From contig CANRAT010000019.1 in assembly GCA_947628685.1 (NCBI GenBank), positions 1 through 22,658 of the forward strand: a stretch of DNA of 22,658 bases. The letters are read 5' to 3'. Below, one piece after another: positions 1 to 7,026 of this stretch (within the stretch, counting starts at the first letter, position 1; the number at the start of each line of letters is the position of its first letter). This DNA comes from an uncultured Bacilli bacterium (GTDB lineage Bacteria > Bacillota_I > Bacilli_A > RF39 > UBA660). The notes under the pieces are model-generated. The model had not been told where the DNA came from. It did not search any database and was given only the letters and a program-made list of their open reading frames with translations. Made by a program: the position numbers and the translations under genes.

Positions 1-800
1 AGATTTGTAAGTGAAAGAGAAGAAAAGAAGAATGGTAGTGCGAAATATACAGGAGAAACTCCAAGTGAATGGTATACACATCCAGCATTTACATTTGGGG
101 ATGATGAACTATCAGGAATATGGGTAGGAAAATTTGAGACAAGTCATACAACGTTGGGTAAAAAATATAATGATTTAGTTTGTATAAATGAAACTTGTGA
201 AAATGCAGATGGAATAAGGGTATTACCTAATGTGAAGTCATTAAGGTATCAAAAAATAGATCCAGATTTTTATGTAACAAGGTCAATGACTAGAACTAAT
301 AATAAATTTGGAATAAACTCAAGTTTAACGGATACACATATGATGAAGAATAGTGAATGGGGAGCAGTTGCATATTTATCACAAAGTAAATATGGAAAGT
401 ATGGGAATAGGGATTATACTGGAGCAAATAAAGAAGTATACATAAATAATTGCTCAATTTATATAACAGGAATAGGAGCTGATGATGCAAGCGATGATGG
501 GTCAAGCGATACATGTACAAATTCTAAAAATAAATATAATGGAGAAAGTGGGGTAAAAGCATCAACGACAGGAAATATATATGGAATATATGATATGAGT
601 GGAGGAGCTGATGAATATGTAATGGGAAATTATAATAATACCGTAGGGTCATCAGGTTTTCAAGAAGATTTCTTTAATACAAAAGGGAATTCAAAATATT
701 ATGATAAGTATACGATAACTTTAATGTCAGAGTGTACAAATGGAGAATGTAAGGGACATGCCTTAGAAGAAACAGCAAGATGGTATGGAAATGGTGCGGA

Positions 801-807
801 TTTTTTT
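801..807 (+). other. T7 tract at the frameshift point
   Basis: The seven T residues sit in the phase gaT TTT TTT relative to the upstream frame, a U UUU UUU slippery heptamer. A -1 slip gives TCT TCG AAT and restores the conserved C-terminus. The perfect palindrome TGAACCATGGTTCA (815-828) lies 7 nt downstream, but as RNA it forms only a short stem. The paralogue has no such run at this point. Confidence 0.45.
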
Positions 808-818
808 CTTCGAATGAA

Positions 819-956
819 CCATGGTTCACACGTGGTGGTTGGCGAGCTGAAAATAAGTATGGAGGAGTGTTCAAATTTAAAGGAAGTGTAGGTGGCACTA
901 GTGTAGGTGGCATTAATGCATATAATTCATTCCGCATAGTTATGTCACCAACTACT
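819..956 (+). other. Possible second DGR variable region or relic of one
   Basis: This segment corresponds to the GC-rich C-terminus of the intact paralogue. It keeps the fixed W-F-x-R-G-G, G-V-F and S-F-R-x-V residues while the residues between them differ. Its GC content looks higher than that of its surroundings, but it has fewer GC-ending NNY codons than the copy at 18.6 kb. It also differs from that copy at positions other than adenine, so it may be a drifted variable region or simply a divergent paralogue. Confidence 0.3.
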
Positions 957-1040
957 TAAGATGAACTAAAAAACTAATCATTCTAAAGATTATATAATAT
1001 AGTGTGTAAATTAAACTCTATTAATTTAGAAAATTTATAG

Positions 1041-1064
1041 AAGAACATTAACGTTCTTTTATTT
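1041..1064 (+). terminator. Rho-independent terminator
   Basis: The inverted repeat AAGAAC/GTTCTT (1041-1046, 1053-1058) has a 6-nt loop and is followed by TTATTTTT. It lies after the variable-type gene and overlaps the -35 box of the next promoter, a compact arrangement seen again upstream of ireB and the second mnmA. Confidence 0.55.
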
Positions 1065-1076
1065 TTGGTGTATAAT
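1048..1076 (+). promoter_or_regulatory. Sigma-A-type promoter
   Basis: TTAACG (1048-1053), a 17-nt spacer and TATAAT (1071-1076) lie just upstream of the membrane-protein gene that starts at 1092. Confidence 0.6.
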
Positions 1077-1091
1077 TTATATGGTGATGTA

Positions 1092-1991
1092 ATGAAGAAG
1101 TATATTTTTATATTAACGTTATGTTTACTTATAGTAGTATTTATAACTACATCTAATATTGAATTAGTAGGCGCAGATAGTGGATTTGATTCTAGTTATG
1201 ATTCTTCTTTTGATAGTAGTTCAAGCTTTGACAGTGATTCTACAGGTGGTGGATTTGATTCTAGTTATGATTCTTTTTTTGATAGTAGTTCAAGTTTTGA
1301 CAGTGATTCTACAGGTGGTGGAGATATATTTGTGCTTATATATTTGTGTATGGAATATCCTCAAATTGTATTAGTGATGGTAGCCGTATTTGCGTTTATT
1401 ATAATTAGTAAAAATAAAAAGCAAAAGAAAATAATATCTAATGCAATTAATAGTAAACTTGAATTACTTGACCCAAATAACTTTAAAGAAGAAAAAAGAC
1501 TTGAAATTGATGCGTTTAATATATATAAAACTATTCAATATGCATGGATGAATTTCGATGAAGAATTAATAAGAAAAAATACTACTGATGAAATATATAA
1601 CATGTATTTAATGCAACTAGATACTTTAAAATTAAAAAATCAACAAAATTTAATGTATGATATTAAATATTTAGGTAGTGGAATAAAAGATAGATTTGAA
1701 GAAAATGGTCAGGAGACTATAGTTATAAATATGAAAGTCAGTTGTTATGATTTTATAATAGATACTAAAACTAACAAAGTAGTTAGAGGTAATTCTGATA
1801 AAATAAATTATTATAATTATGAACTTACATTTGTTAAGACAGTTGATAATAAAAAGTTAGATATATGTCCAAGATGTGGCGCACCTGTTACTTTGAATAA
1901 TAGTGGAGTATGCGAATATTGTAAATCTACACTTATAAGTGATAATTATACACTTATCTTAAGCAAGAAGGAAATGATTTCTCAAAAATAA
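1092..1991 (+). CDS. Membrane protein with S/D/F-rich tandem repeats and C-terminal zinc ribbon, possibly TIM44-like
   Basis: The product is about 299 aa. The start is at 1092 because GGTG lies 5 nt upstream, the spacing used by many genes here; an upstream in-frame ATG at 1065 lacks this and overlaps the promoter. The N-terminus is a signal-like hydrophobic helix after MKKYIF, ending near VGADS. Next come two 23-residue repeats rich in Ser, Asp and Phe (FDSSYDSSFDSSSSF type) and Gly, a second hydrophobic segment (LVMVAVFAFIIIS), and a basic KNKKQKK stretch. A soluble domain of about 150 aa follows, whose helix-then-beta pattern resembles the Tim44-like fold. The C-terminus carries a CPRCG...CEYC zinc ribbon. 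The likely topology is an extracellular repeat loop between two membrane segments with the Tim44-like domain and ribbon in the cytoplasm. Function is unknown. The TIM44-like assignment rests on general resemblance and is uncertain. Confidence 0.7.
   Translation: MKKYIFILTLCLLIVVFITTSNIELVGADSGFDSSYDSSFDSSSSFDSDSTGGGFDSSYDSFFDSSSSFDSDSTGGGDIFVLIYLCMEYPQIVLVMVAVFAFIIISKNKKQKKIISNAINSKLELLDPNNFKEEKRLEIDAFNIYKTIQYAWMNFDEELIRKNTTDEIYNMYLMQLDTLKLKNQQNLMYDIKYLGSGIKDRFEENGQETIVINMKVSCYDFIIDTKTNKVVRGNSDKINYYNYELTFVKTVDNKKLDICPRCGAPVTLNNSGVCEYCKSTLISDNYTLILSKKEMISQK
1182..1319 (+). repeat. Two tandem 69-bp repeats inside the membrane-protein gene
   Basis: Unit 1 is 1182-1250 and unit 2 is 1251-1319. 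They appear to differ at two positions: one changes Ser to Phe (TCT to TTT) and the other is silent (AGC to AGT). Each unit encodes 23 residues, so gain or loss of a unit keeps the frame. Confidence 0.9.
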
Positions 1992-1994
1992 ATA

Positions 1995-2023
1995 TTTACA
2001 TAATAAAATTTATATAGTATAAT
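1995..2023 (+). promoter_or_regulatory. Sigma-A-type promoter for the DUF4190 gene
   Basis: TTTACA (1995-2000), exactly 17 nt, then TATAAT (2018-2023). A GGAGGT ribosome-binding site follows before the ATG at 2042. Confidence 0.75.
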
Positions 2024-2041
2024 TAATGTGGAGGTAGTGTT

Positions 2042-2296
2042 ATGGAGAATCAAACTAAAACTAATGGTTTAGCCGTTGCTGGATTTGTCGTTTCTTTAGT
2101 TTCTTTGATTATCAACCTTTGGGGAATAGTAGGACTTGTTGGAACTATTCTTTCTGCAGTTGGTTTATCACAGATTAATTCTAAAGGTGAAAAAGGCAAA
2201 GGAATGGCTATTGCTGGATTAGTTATCGGTATAATTAGTATAATATGGGCAATTATTTCTCTTGCAACTTGTTCAGCAGCATTGTCATCATTATAA
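2042..2296 (+). CDS. DUF4190-type small membrane protein
   Basis: This is an 84-aa protein. A short polar N-terminus (MENQTKTNG) precedes a long hydrophobic stretch (LAVAGFVVSLVSLI and onward through GLVGTILSAVGLSQI). A charged glycine/lysine loop (NSKGEKGKG) follows, then a second hydrophobic segment (MAIAGLVIGIISIIWAIISL). The pattern NGLAVAGFVxSLxS...GxxLSxxGLxQ...KGxxxAIAGLVIGI is typical of DUF4190 proteins, which are two- or three-helix membrane proteins of unknown function. It has its own strong promoter and a strong GGAGGT ribosome-binding site, and ends at a bidirectional terminator, so it is probably transcribed alone. The family call is firm and the role is unknown. Confidence 0.85.
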   Translation: MENQTKTNGLAVAGFVVSLVSLIINLWGIVGLVGTILSAVGLSQINSKGEKGKGMAIAGLVIGIISIIWAIISLATCSAALSSL

Positions 2297-2317
2297 AAAG
2301 GACTTAGTCCTTTTTTT
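2295..2317. terminator. Bidirectional terminator between convergent genes
   Basis: A perfect 9-bp stem AAAAAGGAC/GTCCTTTTT (2295-2303, 2307-2315) has a 3-nt loop and T runs on both strands. The loop bases 2304-2306 are the stop codon of the minus-strand radical SAM gene, so the stem serves both convergent genes. Confidence 0.85.
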
Positions 2318-3233
2318 GGTATCTAATTCCTTGATAAGAATTCCTTCTTTTTAATTCTTTATCTATATCATTTAGTATAGTTACTTTTTTTGTAATCCAA
2401 TATGGTTTTATTAAATCACTTACTTTAGGGTCACCTGTTATTCTATTTACAACTATATCTTCTCTTAAATATTCTAATTCATCACAAACAATATCTATAT
2501 ATTCTTCTCTCGATAAAACCTTAAAATGTTTTTGTTTATACAATTTTTCTAGTTTTGTACCTTTTAAAATTGATAACATATGAATCTTTATACCTTGAAT
2601 ATCTAAATTACTTAAATATTTAACAGTTTCAATCATCATCTTTTTTGTTTCAAATGGAAGTCCATTTATAATATGTACAACAACATTAATTCCTTTTTTT
2701 CTTAACTTTTTTACCATATCAGTAAAACACTTTAATGTATGGCATCTATTAATTAATATGGATGTAGATTCGTGTATAGTTTGAAGACCAAGTTCTACAG
2801 TTAAATATGTTCTTTTAGATAATTCTTCTAAATAATCAAGACATTCATCTGTTATCGCATCAGGTCTAGTTGCTATACTTATTCCAACTACATTATCTTG
2901 TTTTAATATAGTTTCATACTTTTCTTTTAAAACATCTAATTTTGCATAAGTATTTGTATTCGCTTGGAAATATCCTATATATTTAGCCTTTGGCCATTTT
3001 CTTAACATTATATCTTTTACCATATTAAACTGAGTTTCCAAATCCTTAGTATGGAAGTCATCACCACTTCCACCCTTACAGTATATACAGCCGCCAACAC
3101 CAACACTACCATCTATATTAGGACAAGTAAATCCAGCATTTAAACTAACTTTAAATACTTTACACCCAAATTTGTGTTTATAAAAATAATCAAGTGTATA
3201 ATATCTCTTATTAGAATCAGAATATTTGAACAT
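2304..3233 (-). CDS. TIGR01212-family radical SAM protein (YhcC/YtqA type)
   Basis: The protein is 309 aa, the usual length for the family. Near the N-terminus it has KVSLNAGFTCPNIDGSVG followed by GGCIYC, the spaced Cys-x(n)-Cys-x-x-Cys cluster motif characteristic of the YhcC/YtqA group and different from the common CxxxCxxC. Further radical-SAM barrel signatures are SIATRPDAI, VELGLQTIHE and VVHIINGLP. It should bind a [4Fe-4S] cluster and S-adenosylmethionine in the cytoplasm; its substrate is not established from sequence. The ATG at 3233 is preceded on its strand by GGTGG and by its own promoter, divergent from mnmA. The adjacent gene is a tRNA thiolase, which hints at RNA modification, but that is inference. 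Confidence 0.9.
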   Translation of the reverse strand: MFKYSDSNKRYYTLDYFYKHKFGCKVFKVSLNAGFTCPNIDGSVGVGGCIYCKGGSGDDFHTKDLETQFNMVKDIMLRKWPKAKYIGYFQANTNTYAKLDVLKEKYETILKQDNVVGISIATRPDAITDECLDYLEELSKRTYLTVELGLQTIHESTSILINRCHTLKCFTDMVKKLRKKGINVVVHIINGLPFETKKMMIETVKYLSNLDIQGIKIHMLSILKGTKLEKLYKQKHFKVLSREEYIDIVCDELEYLREDIVVNRITGDPKVSDLIKPYWITKKVTILNDIDKELKRRNSYQGIRYQKKD

Positions 3234-3249
3234 ATAACCACCAATAAGT

Positions 3250-3278
3250 ATTATATATTAAAACGAATAATAAAACAA
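3250..3278 (-). promoter_or_regulatory. Sigma-A-type promoter of the radical SAM gene
   Basis: On the minus strand, TTGTTT (3278-3273) is followed by 17 nt and TATAAT (3255-3250), just upstream of the ATG at 3233. Confidence 0.65.
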
Positions 3279-3284
3279 ACATAT

Positions 3285-3313
3285 TTGATAAATATGGATA
3301 TTATTGATATAAT
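3285..3313 (+). promoter_or_regulatory. Sigma-A-type promoter of the intact mnmA
   Basis: TTGATA (3285-3290), 17 nt, TATAAT (3308-3313), upstream of the ATG at 3333. It is back to back with the minus-strand promoter; the two -35 boxes are 6 nt apart. Confidence 0.75.
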
Positions 3314-3332
3314 ACTTGTTGGAAGTGGTACT

Positions 3333-4358
3333 ATGAAAAGTGTATTAGTTGGAATGAGTGGTGGAGTAGATAGTAGTGTTTGCGCACTTTTATTAATGAA
3401 AAAAGGATATAATGTAACAGGCGCTACTATGGAATTATTTGAAGGCTCATCAAGCATTGCAGCAAAAGATATATGTAACGAGTTTAAAATACCTCACTAT
3501 ACATTAGATTTTAAGAAAGAATTTAAAAATTGTGTCATAAAAAAATTTATAGAAGAATATAAAATTTGCAACACACCAAATCCTTGTATAGAGTGTAATA
3601 AATATTTAAAATTTAAACTTATGTATGAAAAAGCAAAATCTCTTAAAATAGACTACATTGCAACAGGTCACTATGCTAAAATAGAATATAGTGATAAATA
3701 TAAAAGATATGTATTAAAAAAAGCAGATAACCTAGATAAAGACCAAAGTTATGTACTTTATAACATACCAAAAGATATGCTTGAATTTATACTTTTTCCA
3801 CTCGGATATTTTAAATCAAAAGATGATATAAGGAAAATTGCTAAAGAAAATAACTTAACTGTCGCAAACACTCCTGATAGTCAAGATATATGTTTTATAC
3901 CAGATGGGAATTATAAAAAATTTTTAGAAAAAAATAGTGATATAAAACAATCTGAAGGAAATATTATTTTAAATGGTAAAGTAATAGGAAAACACAGTGG
4001 GCTTTATAAATATACAATAGGTCAAAGAAAAGGTCTTGGAATTTCACATGAGGCTCCACTTTATGTTATAGGATTTAATAAAGATAAAAACGAACTTATA
4101 GTAGGTTTAGAGGGCGATTTATACGTAAAAAACTTTAAAGTAAAAAATTATAATCTATTACTTTTTGATGATATAAATGAGCCTATTAAAGTAAATGTAA
4201 AAACTCGTTATAAAAGTATTGAATCACCGGCTATTATAACAAAAGATGAATCTTTTATAAATGTTGAATTTCTAACTCCACAAAAGGGAGTTACTCCTGG
4301 TCAATCGGCTGTATTTTATATAGATGATATAGTACTTGGTGGGGGAATTATAGTATAG
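3333..4358 (+). CDS. mnmA: tRNA-specific 2-thiouridylase MnmA, CxxC-type paralogue (intact)
   Basis: This 341-aa enzyme transfers sulfur to U34 of tRNAs for Lys, Glu and Gln. The ATP-binding PP-loop GMSGGVDSS is at residues 7-15. The active-site motif is TPNPCIECN with Cys85 and Cys88, so it has Cys where the usual TPNPDxxCN has Asp. The second catalytic Cys is Cys187 in DSQDICFIPD. TGHYAKI, DKDQSYVLY and YTIGQRKGLGI are further family blocks, and the C-terminal beta domain ends TPGQSAVFY...LGGGIIV. It lacks the longer NWDSYADGE...CPQEVDYNDAK insert of the second copy. The frame is open further upstream to about 3174, but that would run through the promoter; 3333 is the start that follows it. 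It is the only uninterrupted mnmA here, so U34 thiolation probably depends on it. Confidence 0.93.
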   Translation: MKSVLVGMSGGVDSSVCALLLMKKGYNVTGATMELFEGSSSIAAKDICNEFKIPHYTLDFKKEFKNCVIKKFIEEYKICNTPNPCIECNKYLKFKLMYEKAKSLKIDYIATGHYAKIEYSDKYKRYVLKKADNLDKDQSYVLYNIPKDMLEFILFPLGYFKSKDDIRKIAKENNLTVANTPDSQDICFIPDGNYKKFLEKNSDIKQSEGNIILNGKVIGKHSGLYKYTIGQRKGLGISHEAPLYVIGFNKDKNELIVGLEGDLYVKNFKVKNYNLLLFDDINEPIKVNVKTRYKSIESPAIITKDESFINVEFLTPQKGVTPGQSAVFYIDDIVLGGGIIV

Positions 4359-4399
4359 AATATTAAATTTTATAAAATCTATCCAATTATTCTACAATA

Positions 4400-4428
4400 T
4401 TTTTAAAAAGTATACTCTAAAATATAAT
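4400..4428 (+). promoter_or_regulatory. Possible promoter for the sirA-like gene
   Basis: A clear TATAAT (4423-4428) lies 11 nt before the ATG at 4440, with GGTG between. The -35 region (TTTTTA at 4400-4405) is poor, so only the -10 is convincing. Confidence 0.35.
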
Positions 4429-4439
4429 ATGGTGAGATT

Positions 4440-4817
4440 ATGTATTACTTATTTATAATAAAAGATAACTTTTTTAAAAATCATGATGAATATTTATACG
4501 AGATATTATATAAATTAAAAAACATGCACAAAGAAAATTATAATTACGGAATAAGCCTATATTATAATATTTGCAATTTATTTGATACACAAGCACTTAA
4601 ATATTATGTACGTTCAAAAACAAATCTAAAATATAAAAATAATAAATTTTATTTAGATAAATATAATTATTTTGAAATAAGAAAAAGTTGTTGTGTTGTA
4701 AATAATGACAAATATTTAAAAGAAATTTTATGCATATTTTATATATATAACAAAAATATATTTATATGTAACTTTGATACAAAAGAATATTTTTGGTTAA
4801 GGGATAAATTTAAATAA
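4440..4817 (+). CDS. SirA-like protein (sporulation inhibitor of replication family)
   Basis: This is a 125-aa, Tyr/Lys/Asn-rich soluble protein. The N-terminus (MYYLFIIKDNFFKNHDEYLY) and C-terminus (IFICNFDTKEYFWLRD) resemble the ends of Bacillus SirA, as recalled, where the protein starts with a Tyr-rich strand and closes with an F-D-x-x-x-x-Y-x-W-L pattern. In B. subtilis sirA (yneE) sits next to yneF, and here the next gene is a YneF homologue, so synteny supports the call. B. subtilis SirA binds DnaA to block replication during sporulation. Whether this organism sporulates is unknown, and the protein may have a vegetative role or have diverged. The start has GGTG 5 nt upstream. Two adjacent Cys (KSCCVV) stand out, with no known meaning. 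Confidence 0.6.
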   Translation: MYYLFIIKDNFFKNHDEYLYEILYKLKNMHKENYNYGISLYYNICNLFDTQALKYYVRSKTNLKYKNNKFYLDKYNYFEIRKSCCVVNNDKYLKEILCIFYIYNKNIFICNFDTKEYFWLRDKFK

Positions 4818-4820
4818 TAC

Positions 4821-4849
4821 TTGAAAAATAAAATATAATATAGTAAAAT
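4821..4849 (+). promoter_or_regulatory. Sigma-A-type promoter for yneF
   Basis: TTGAAA (4821-4826), 17 nt, TAAAAT (4844-4849), in the short gap after the sirA-like gene. Confidence 0.6.
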
Positions 4850-4874
4850 ATTAATGTTGAGAAAGGAAGATAAT

Positions 4875-5078
4875 ATGGATATAGTATATATATTAATAGG
4901 ACTAGTAATAGGAGCAATTTTAGGATTCTTTTTAGCAAGATTTTATATGAAAAAATATTTAAAGAAAAATCCACCAATAAATGAGCAAATGATTAAGGCT
5001 ATGATGATGCAAATGGGAAGAACACCTAGTCAAAAACAAGTAAATCAAATGATGAAAGCAATGAATAAATATATGTAA
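4875..5078 (+). CDS. yneF: YneF family (UPF0154) small membrane protein
   Basis: This is a 67-aa protein of the UPF0154/YneF family. It has one N-terminal transmembrane helix (IVYILIGLVIGAILGFFLARFY), then a basic KKYLKKNPPI segment and the family block NEQMIKAMMMQMGRTPSQKQ with the C-terminal VNQMMKAMNKY. The start at 4875 is preceded by AAAGGAAG; an in-frame ATG at 4854 lacks a good ribosome-binding site and would add seven charged residues ahead of the helix. Family function is unknown; members are single-pass membrane proteins conserved across Bacilli. It lies after the sirA-like gene as in B. subtilis, has its own promoter, and ends at a strong terminator whose stem begins at the last base of the stop codon. 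Confidence 0.92.
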   Translation: MDIVYILIGLVIGAILGFFLARFYMKKYLKKNPPINEQMIKAMMMQMGRTPSQKQVNQMMKAMNKYM

Positions 5079-5109
5079 AATAACTCAAATAGAGTTATTT
5101 TCTATTTTA
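5078..5109 (+). terminator. Rho-independent terminator after yneF
   Basis: A perfect 9-bp stem AAATAACTC/GAGTTATTT (5078-5086, 5092-5100) with a 5-nt loop is followed by a T-rich tail (TCTATTTTA). Confidence 0.8.
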
Positions 5110-5120
5110 TAAAAATATAG

Positions 5121-5126
5121 TATAAT
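5121..5126 (+). promoter_or_regulatory. Possible -10 box for the trmH-rimM-trmD operon
   Basis: TATAAT (5121-5126) follows the yneF terminator and precedes the ATG at 5143, with GGTG between. No good -35 is seen at 17 nt, so this is a partial promoter call. Confidence 0.4.
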
Positions 5127-5142
5127 ATTAATTGGTGATGTT

Positions 5143-5874
5143 ATGGACAACATTTATACTTCCATAGATAATAAAAGAATAAAAAATATAAAAAAATTAT
5201 ATACTAAAAAATATAGAGATATGTATAACGAATTCATTGTAGAGGGGGAGCACCTCATAAATGAAGCATATAAAAAAGGTATATTAAAATGCTTAATAAA
5301 AGAAGATACAACACTAAAATTAGATGTAGAGACAATCCAAGTACAAAATAATGTAATGAGATATTTAAGTGAATTAGATACTCCACCAAAAATGCTTGGA
5401 ATATGTACTAAATTAAAAGAGCAAGAAATAAAGGGAAAAGTACTTATTTTAGATGGTATACAAGACCCAGGTAATCTTGGAACAATAATTAGAAGTTCAG
5501 TTGCATTCAACATAGATACAATAATATTAAGTGAAGATACAGTAGATTTATATAATCCAAAAGTAATAAGAGCAACTCAAGGAATGCTTTTTAACATAAA
5601 TATTATTAAAAGAGATATAAAAAGTACAATAGAAAAATTAATAAAAGACAATTATAAAATATATGGTACTAAGGTAAATGATGGAAAAAATTTAAAAACT
5701 ATTGAAAAGTCTAAAAAATTTGCTATAATAATGGGTAACGAAGGAAAAGGGGTAAAATCCGATATATTAGATATGTGTGATGAATATATATACATAAATA
5801 TGAATCCACTATGTGAAAGTCTTAATGTAGCCGTTGCAACAAGCATAATCTTATATGAGTTTGATAGTAGGTGA
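5143..5874 (+). CDS. TrmH/SpoU-family RNA 2'-O-ribose methyltransferase
   Basis: The 243-aa protein has an N-terminal substrate-binding domain (about residues 1-85; EFIVEGEHLINEA and DTPPKMLGIC blocks) and a C-terminal SPOUT domain. The three SPOUT motifs are clear: motif 1 LDGIQDPGNLGTIIRSS, motif 2 IMGNEGKGV, and motif 3 NPLCESLNVAVATSIILYE, which forms the trefoil knot that binds S-adenosylmethionine. It methylates a ribose 2'-OH in rRNA or tRNA; the target nucleotide cannot be told from sequence. It is the first gene of a tight run with rimM and trmD (stop 5874, next start 5879). The start at 5143 is preceded by GGTG. In many Bacilli this place before rimM is held by rpsP and a KH protein, which are absent here. 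Confidence 0.92.
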   Translation: MDNIYTSIDNKRIKNIKKLYTKKYRDMYNEFIVEGEHLINEAYKKGILKCLIKEDTTLKLDVETIQVQNNVMRYLSELDTPPKMLGICTKLKEQEIKGKVLILDGIQDPGNLGTIIRSSVAFNIDTIILSEDTVDLYNPKVIRATQGMLFNINIIKRDIKSTIEKLIKDNYKIYGTKVNDGKNLKTIEKSKKFAIIMGNEGKGVKSDILDMCDEYIYINMNPLCESLNVAVATSIILYEFDSR

Positions 5875-5878
5875 GATT

Positions 5879-6364
5879 TTGAATTTAATTTATTTAGGTA
5901 AAATAGTAAATACACACGGTATTAATGGAGAACTTAGAATAATTAGCGACTTTAAATATAAAGATGAGGTATTTAAAATAAATAACAGTATTTATATAGA
6001 AAATAATAAATATATAATTACTTCATATAGACATCATAAAATATATGATATGGTAAAACTAAAAAATGTAGATGGAATAGAAAACGCACAAAAGTTAAAA
6101 GGTTTAGATGTATATATAAATAGAGTTGACTTAAACTTTAATGGATACCTAAATGAAGATTTAATAGGTTTAGAAGTATATGATAAAGATAAATATAAAG
6201 GAAAAGTAGTAGATATACTTAAAACTAATAAAGATGATTTACTAGTTATTAGTGGAGTAAAAAAACACATGGTACCAAATATAGAAGAATTTGTAAAAAA
6301 AATAGATTTAGAAAATCATAAAATATATATAGAATATATAAGAGGTTTAGATAATGAAGATTGA
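5879..6364 (+). CDS. rimM: Ribosome maturation factor RimM
   Basis: RimM binds ribosomal protein S19 and helps assemble the head of the 30S subunit. The protein is about 161 aa if started at the TTG at 5879 (MNLIYLGKIVNTHGINGELR). This start is chosen because AGGTGAG precedes it and overlaps the stop of the previous gene; an in-frame ATG at 5855 lies inside that gene and adds non-family residues. The N-terminal barrel carries the hallmark GKIVNTHGINGELRI; the C-terminal PRC-barrel covers LIGLEVYDKDKYKGKVVDI, LLVISGVKKHMVPNIEEFVKKID and the IYIEYIRGL end. It overlaps trmD by 11 nt, so the two are translationally coupled, the normal arrangement for this pair. Confidence 0.95.
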   Translation: MNLIYLGKIVNTHGINGELRIISDFKYKDEVFKINNSIYIENNKYIITSYRHHKIYDMVKLKNVDGIENAQKLKGLDVYINRVDLNFNGYLNEDLIGLEVYDKDKYKGKVVDILKTNKDDLLVISGVKKHMVPNIEEFVKKIDLENHKIYIEYIRGLDNED

Positions 6365-7022
6365 TATATTAACCTTATTTCCTAACATGTTTTTAGGATT
6401 TATAGGTGAATCTATAATTAAAAGAGCAATTGATTCAAATAAAGTAAAAATAAATATTCATAATATTAGAGATTACTCTAAAGATCCACATAAAAAAGTT
6501 GATGATTATGGTTTTGGTGGTGGCAGAGGAATGGTTTTAATGCCACAACCAATATTCGATGCAGTAAATAGTTTAAAAACTAAAGATTCTAAAGTAATAC
6601 TTATGACACCTCAAGGAATAAAATATAATCAAACTAAAGCATATGAGTTATCAAAAGAAAAACATTTAATAATTATATGTGGACATTATGAAGGCTTTGA
6701 TGAAAGAATAAGGACGTTAGCAGATATAGAAATAAGTATAGGAGATTATGTACTTACAGGAGGAGAAATACCTGCTATGGCAATTAGTGACAGTATAATA
6801 AGATTACTTGATGGCGTAATAGAAGAAGAGTCACACATAAAAGATTCATTTAATGATGATTTACTTGATTATCCTGTTTATACACACCCTGTTGAATATA
6901 ATGGATTAAAAGTGCCTGATGTGTTATTATCAGGACATCACGCTAATATAAATAAATGGAGAGAAGAACAAAGATTAAAAAGAACAAAAGAAAGAAGACC
7001 TGATCTGTTAGAAAAGAGATGA
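6354..7022 (+). CDS. trmD: tRNA (guanine-37-N1)-methyltransferase TrmD
   Basis: TrmD makes m1G37 in tRNAs that read CUN, CCN and CGG codons, preventing +1 frameshifting. At 222 aa it is slightly shorter than the ~240 aa norm. The motifs are all present: MKIDILTLFPNMF, NIRDYSKDPHKKVDDYGFGG, the knot residues LIIICGHYEGFDERI, ISIGDYVLTGGEIPAMA, and VPDVLLSGHHANINKWRE. The Asp in VDDYGFGGG, needed for catalysis in the family, is present. It overlaps the end of rimM by 11 nt. The usual downstream neighbour rplS is not present; two unknown genes follow in the same direction. Confidence 0.97.
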   Translation: MKIDILTLFPNMFLGFIGESIIKRAIDSNKVKINIHNIRDYSKDPHKKVDDYGFGGGRGMVLMPQPIFDAVNSLKTKDSKVILMTPQGIKYNQTKAYELSKEKHLIIICGHYEGFDERIRTLADIEISIGDYVLTGGEIPAMAISDSIIRLLDGVIEEESHIKDSFNDDLLDYPVYTHPVEYNGLKVPDVLLSGHHANINKWREEQRLKRTKERRPDLLEKR

Positions 7023-7026
7023 TTTT

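Larger units (their letters stand above)
1..959 (+). pseudogene. Variable-type C-type-lectin/FGE-like surface protein, 3' part, frameshifted
   Basis: The reading frame is open from base 1, so the start lies outside the window. The protein closely matches the C-terminal half of the prepilin-type protein at 16991-18670: both have EWYTHPAFTFG, SGIWVGKFETSH, CENADGIR, THMMKNSEWGAVAYLSQS and GIYDMSGG/GIYDLSGG. This is the body of an FGE-sulfatase/C-type-lectin-like fold. The frame as read stops at 889-891, but reading the T7 run at 801-807 one base back opens a frame to 957-959 that encodes SSNEPWFTRGGW and ends SFRIVMSPTT. That aligns with the paralogue's SSSLPWFIRGGY and SFRVVFAPIA, so a -1 frameshift separates body and C-terminus. 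It could be a decayed gene, a phase-variable tract, a recoding site or a base-calling error. The N-terminus is unseen; by analogy it may be a prepilin leader. Confidence 0.75.

Noticed and set aside
1182..1319. CRISPR-like repeat
   Set aside because: Two adjacent coding units without spacers; no array or cas gene is seen anywhere in the window.
1180..1374. Small plus-strand frame inside the tandem repeat
   Set aside because: Repeats lack stops in more than one frame; the product is a hydrophobic repeat of no family and the other frame has leader, ribbon and ribosome-binding site.
3174..3332. N-terminal extension of the intact mnmA
   Set aside because: It would run through both divergent promoters and add about 53 residues not found in MnmA, which starts at the PP-loop strand.
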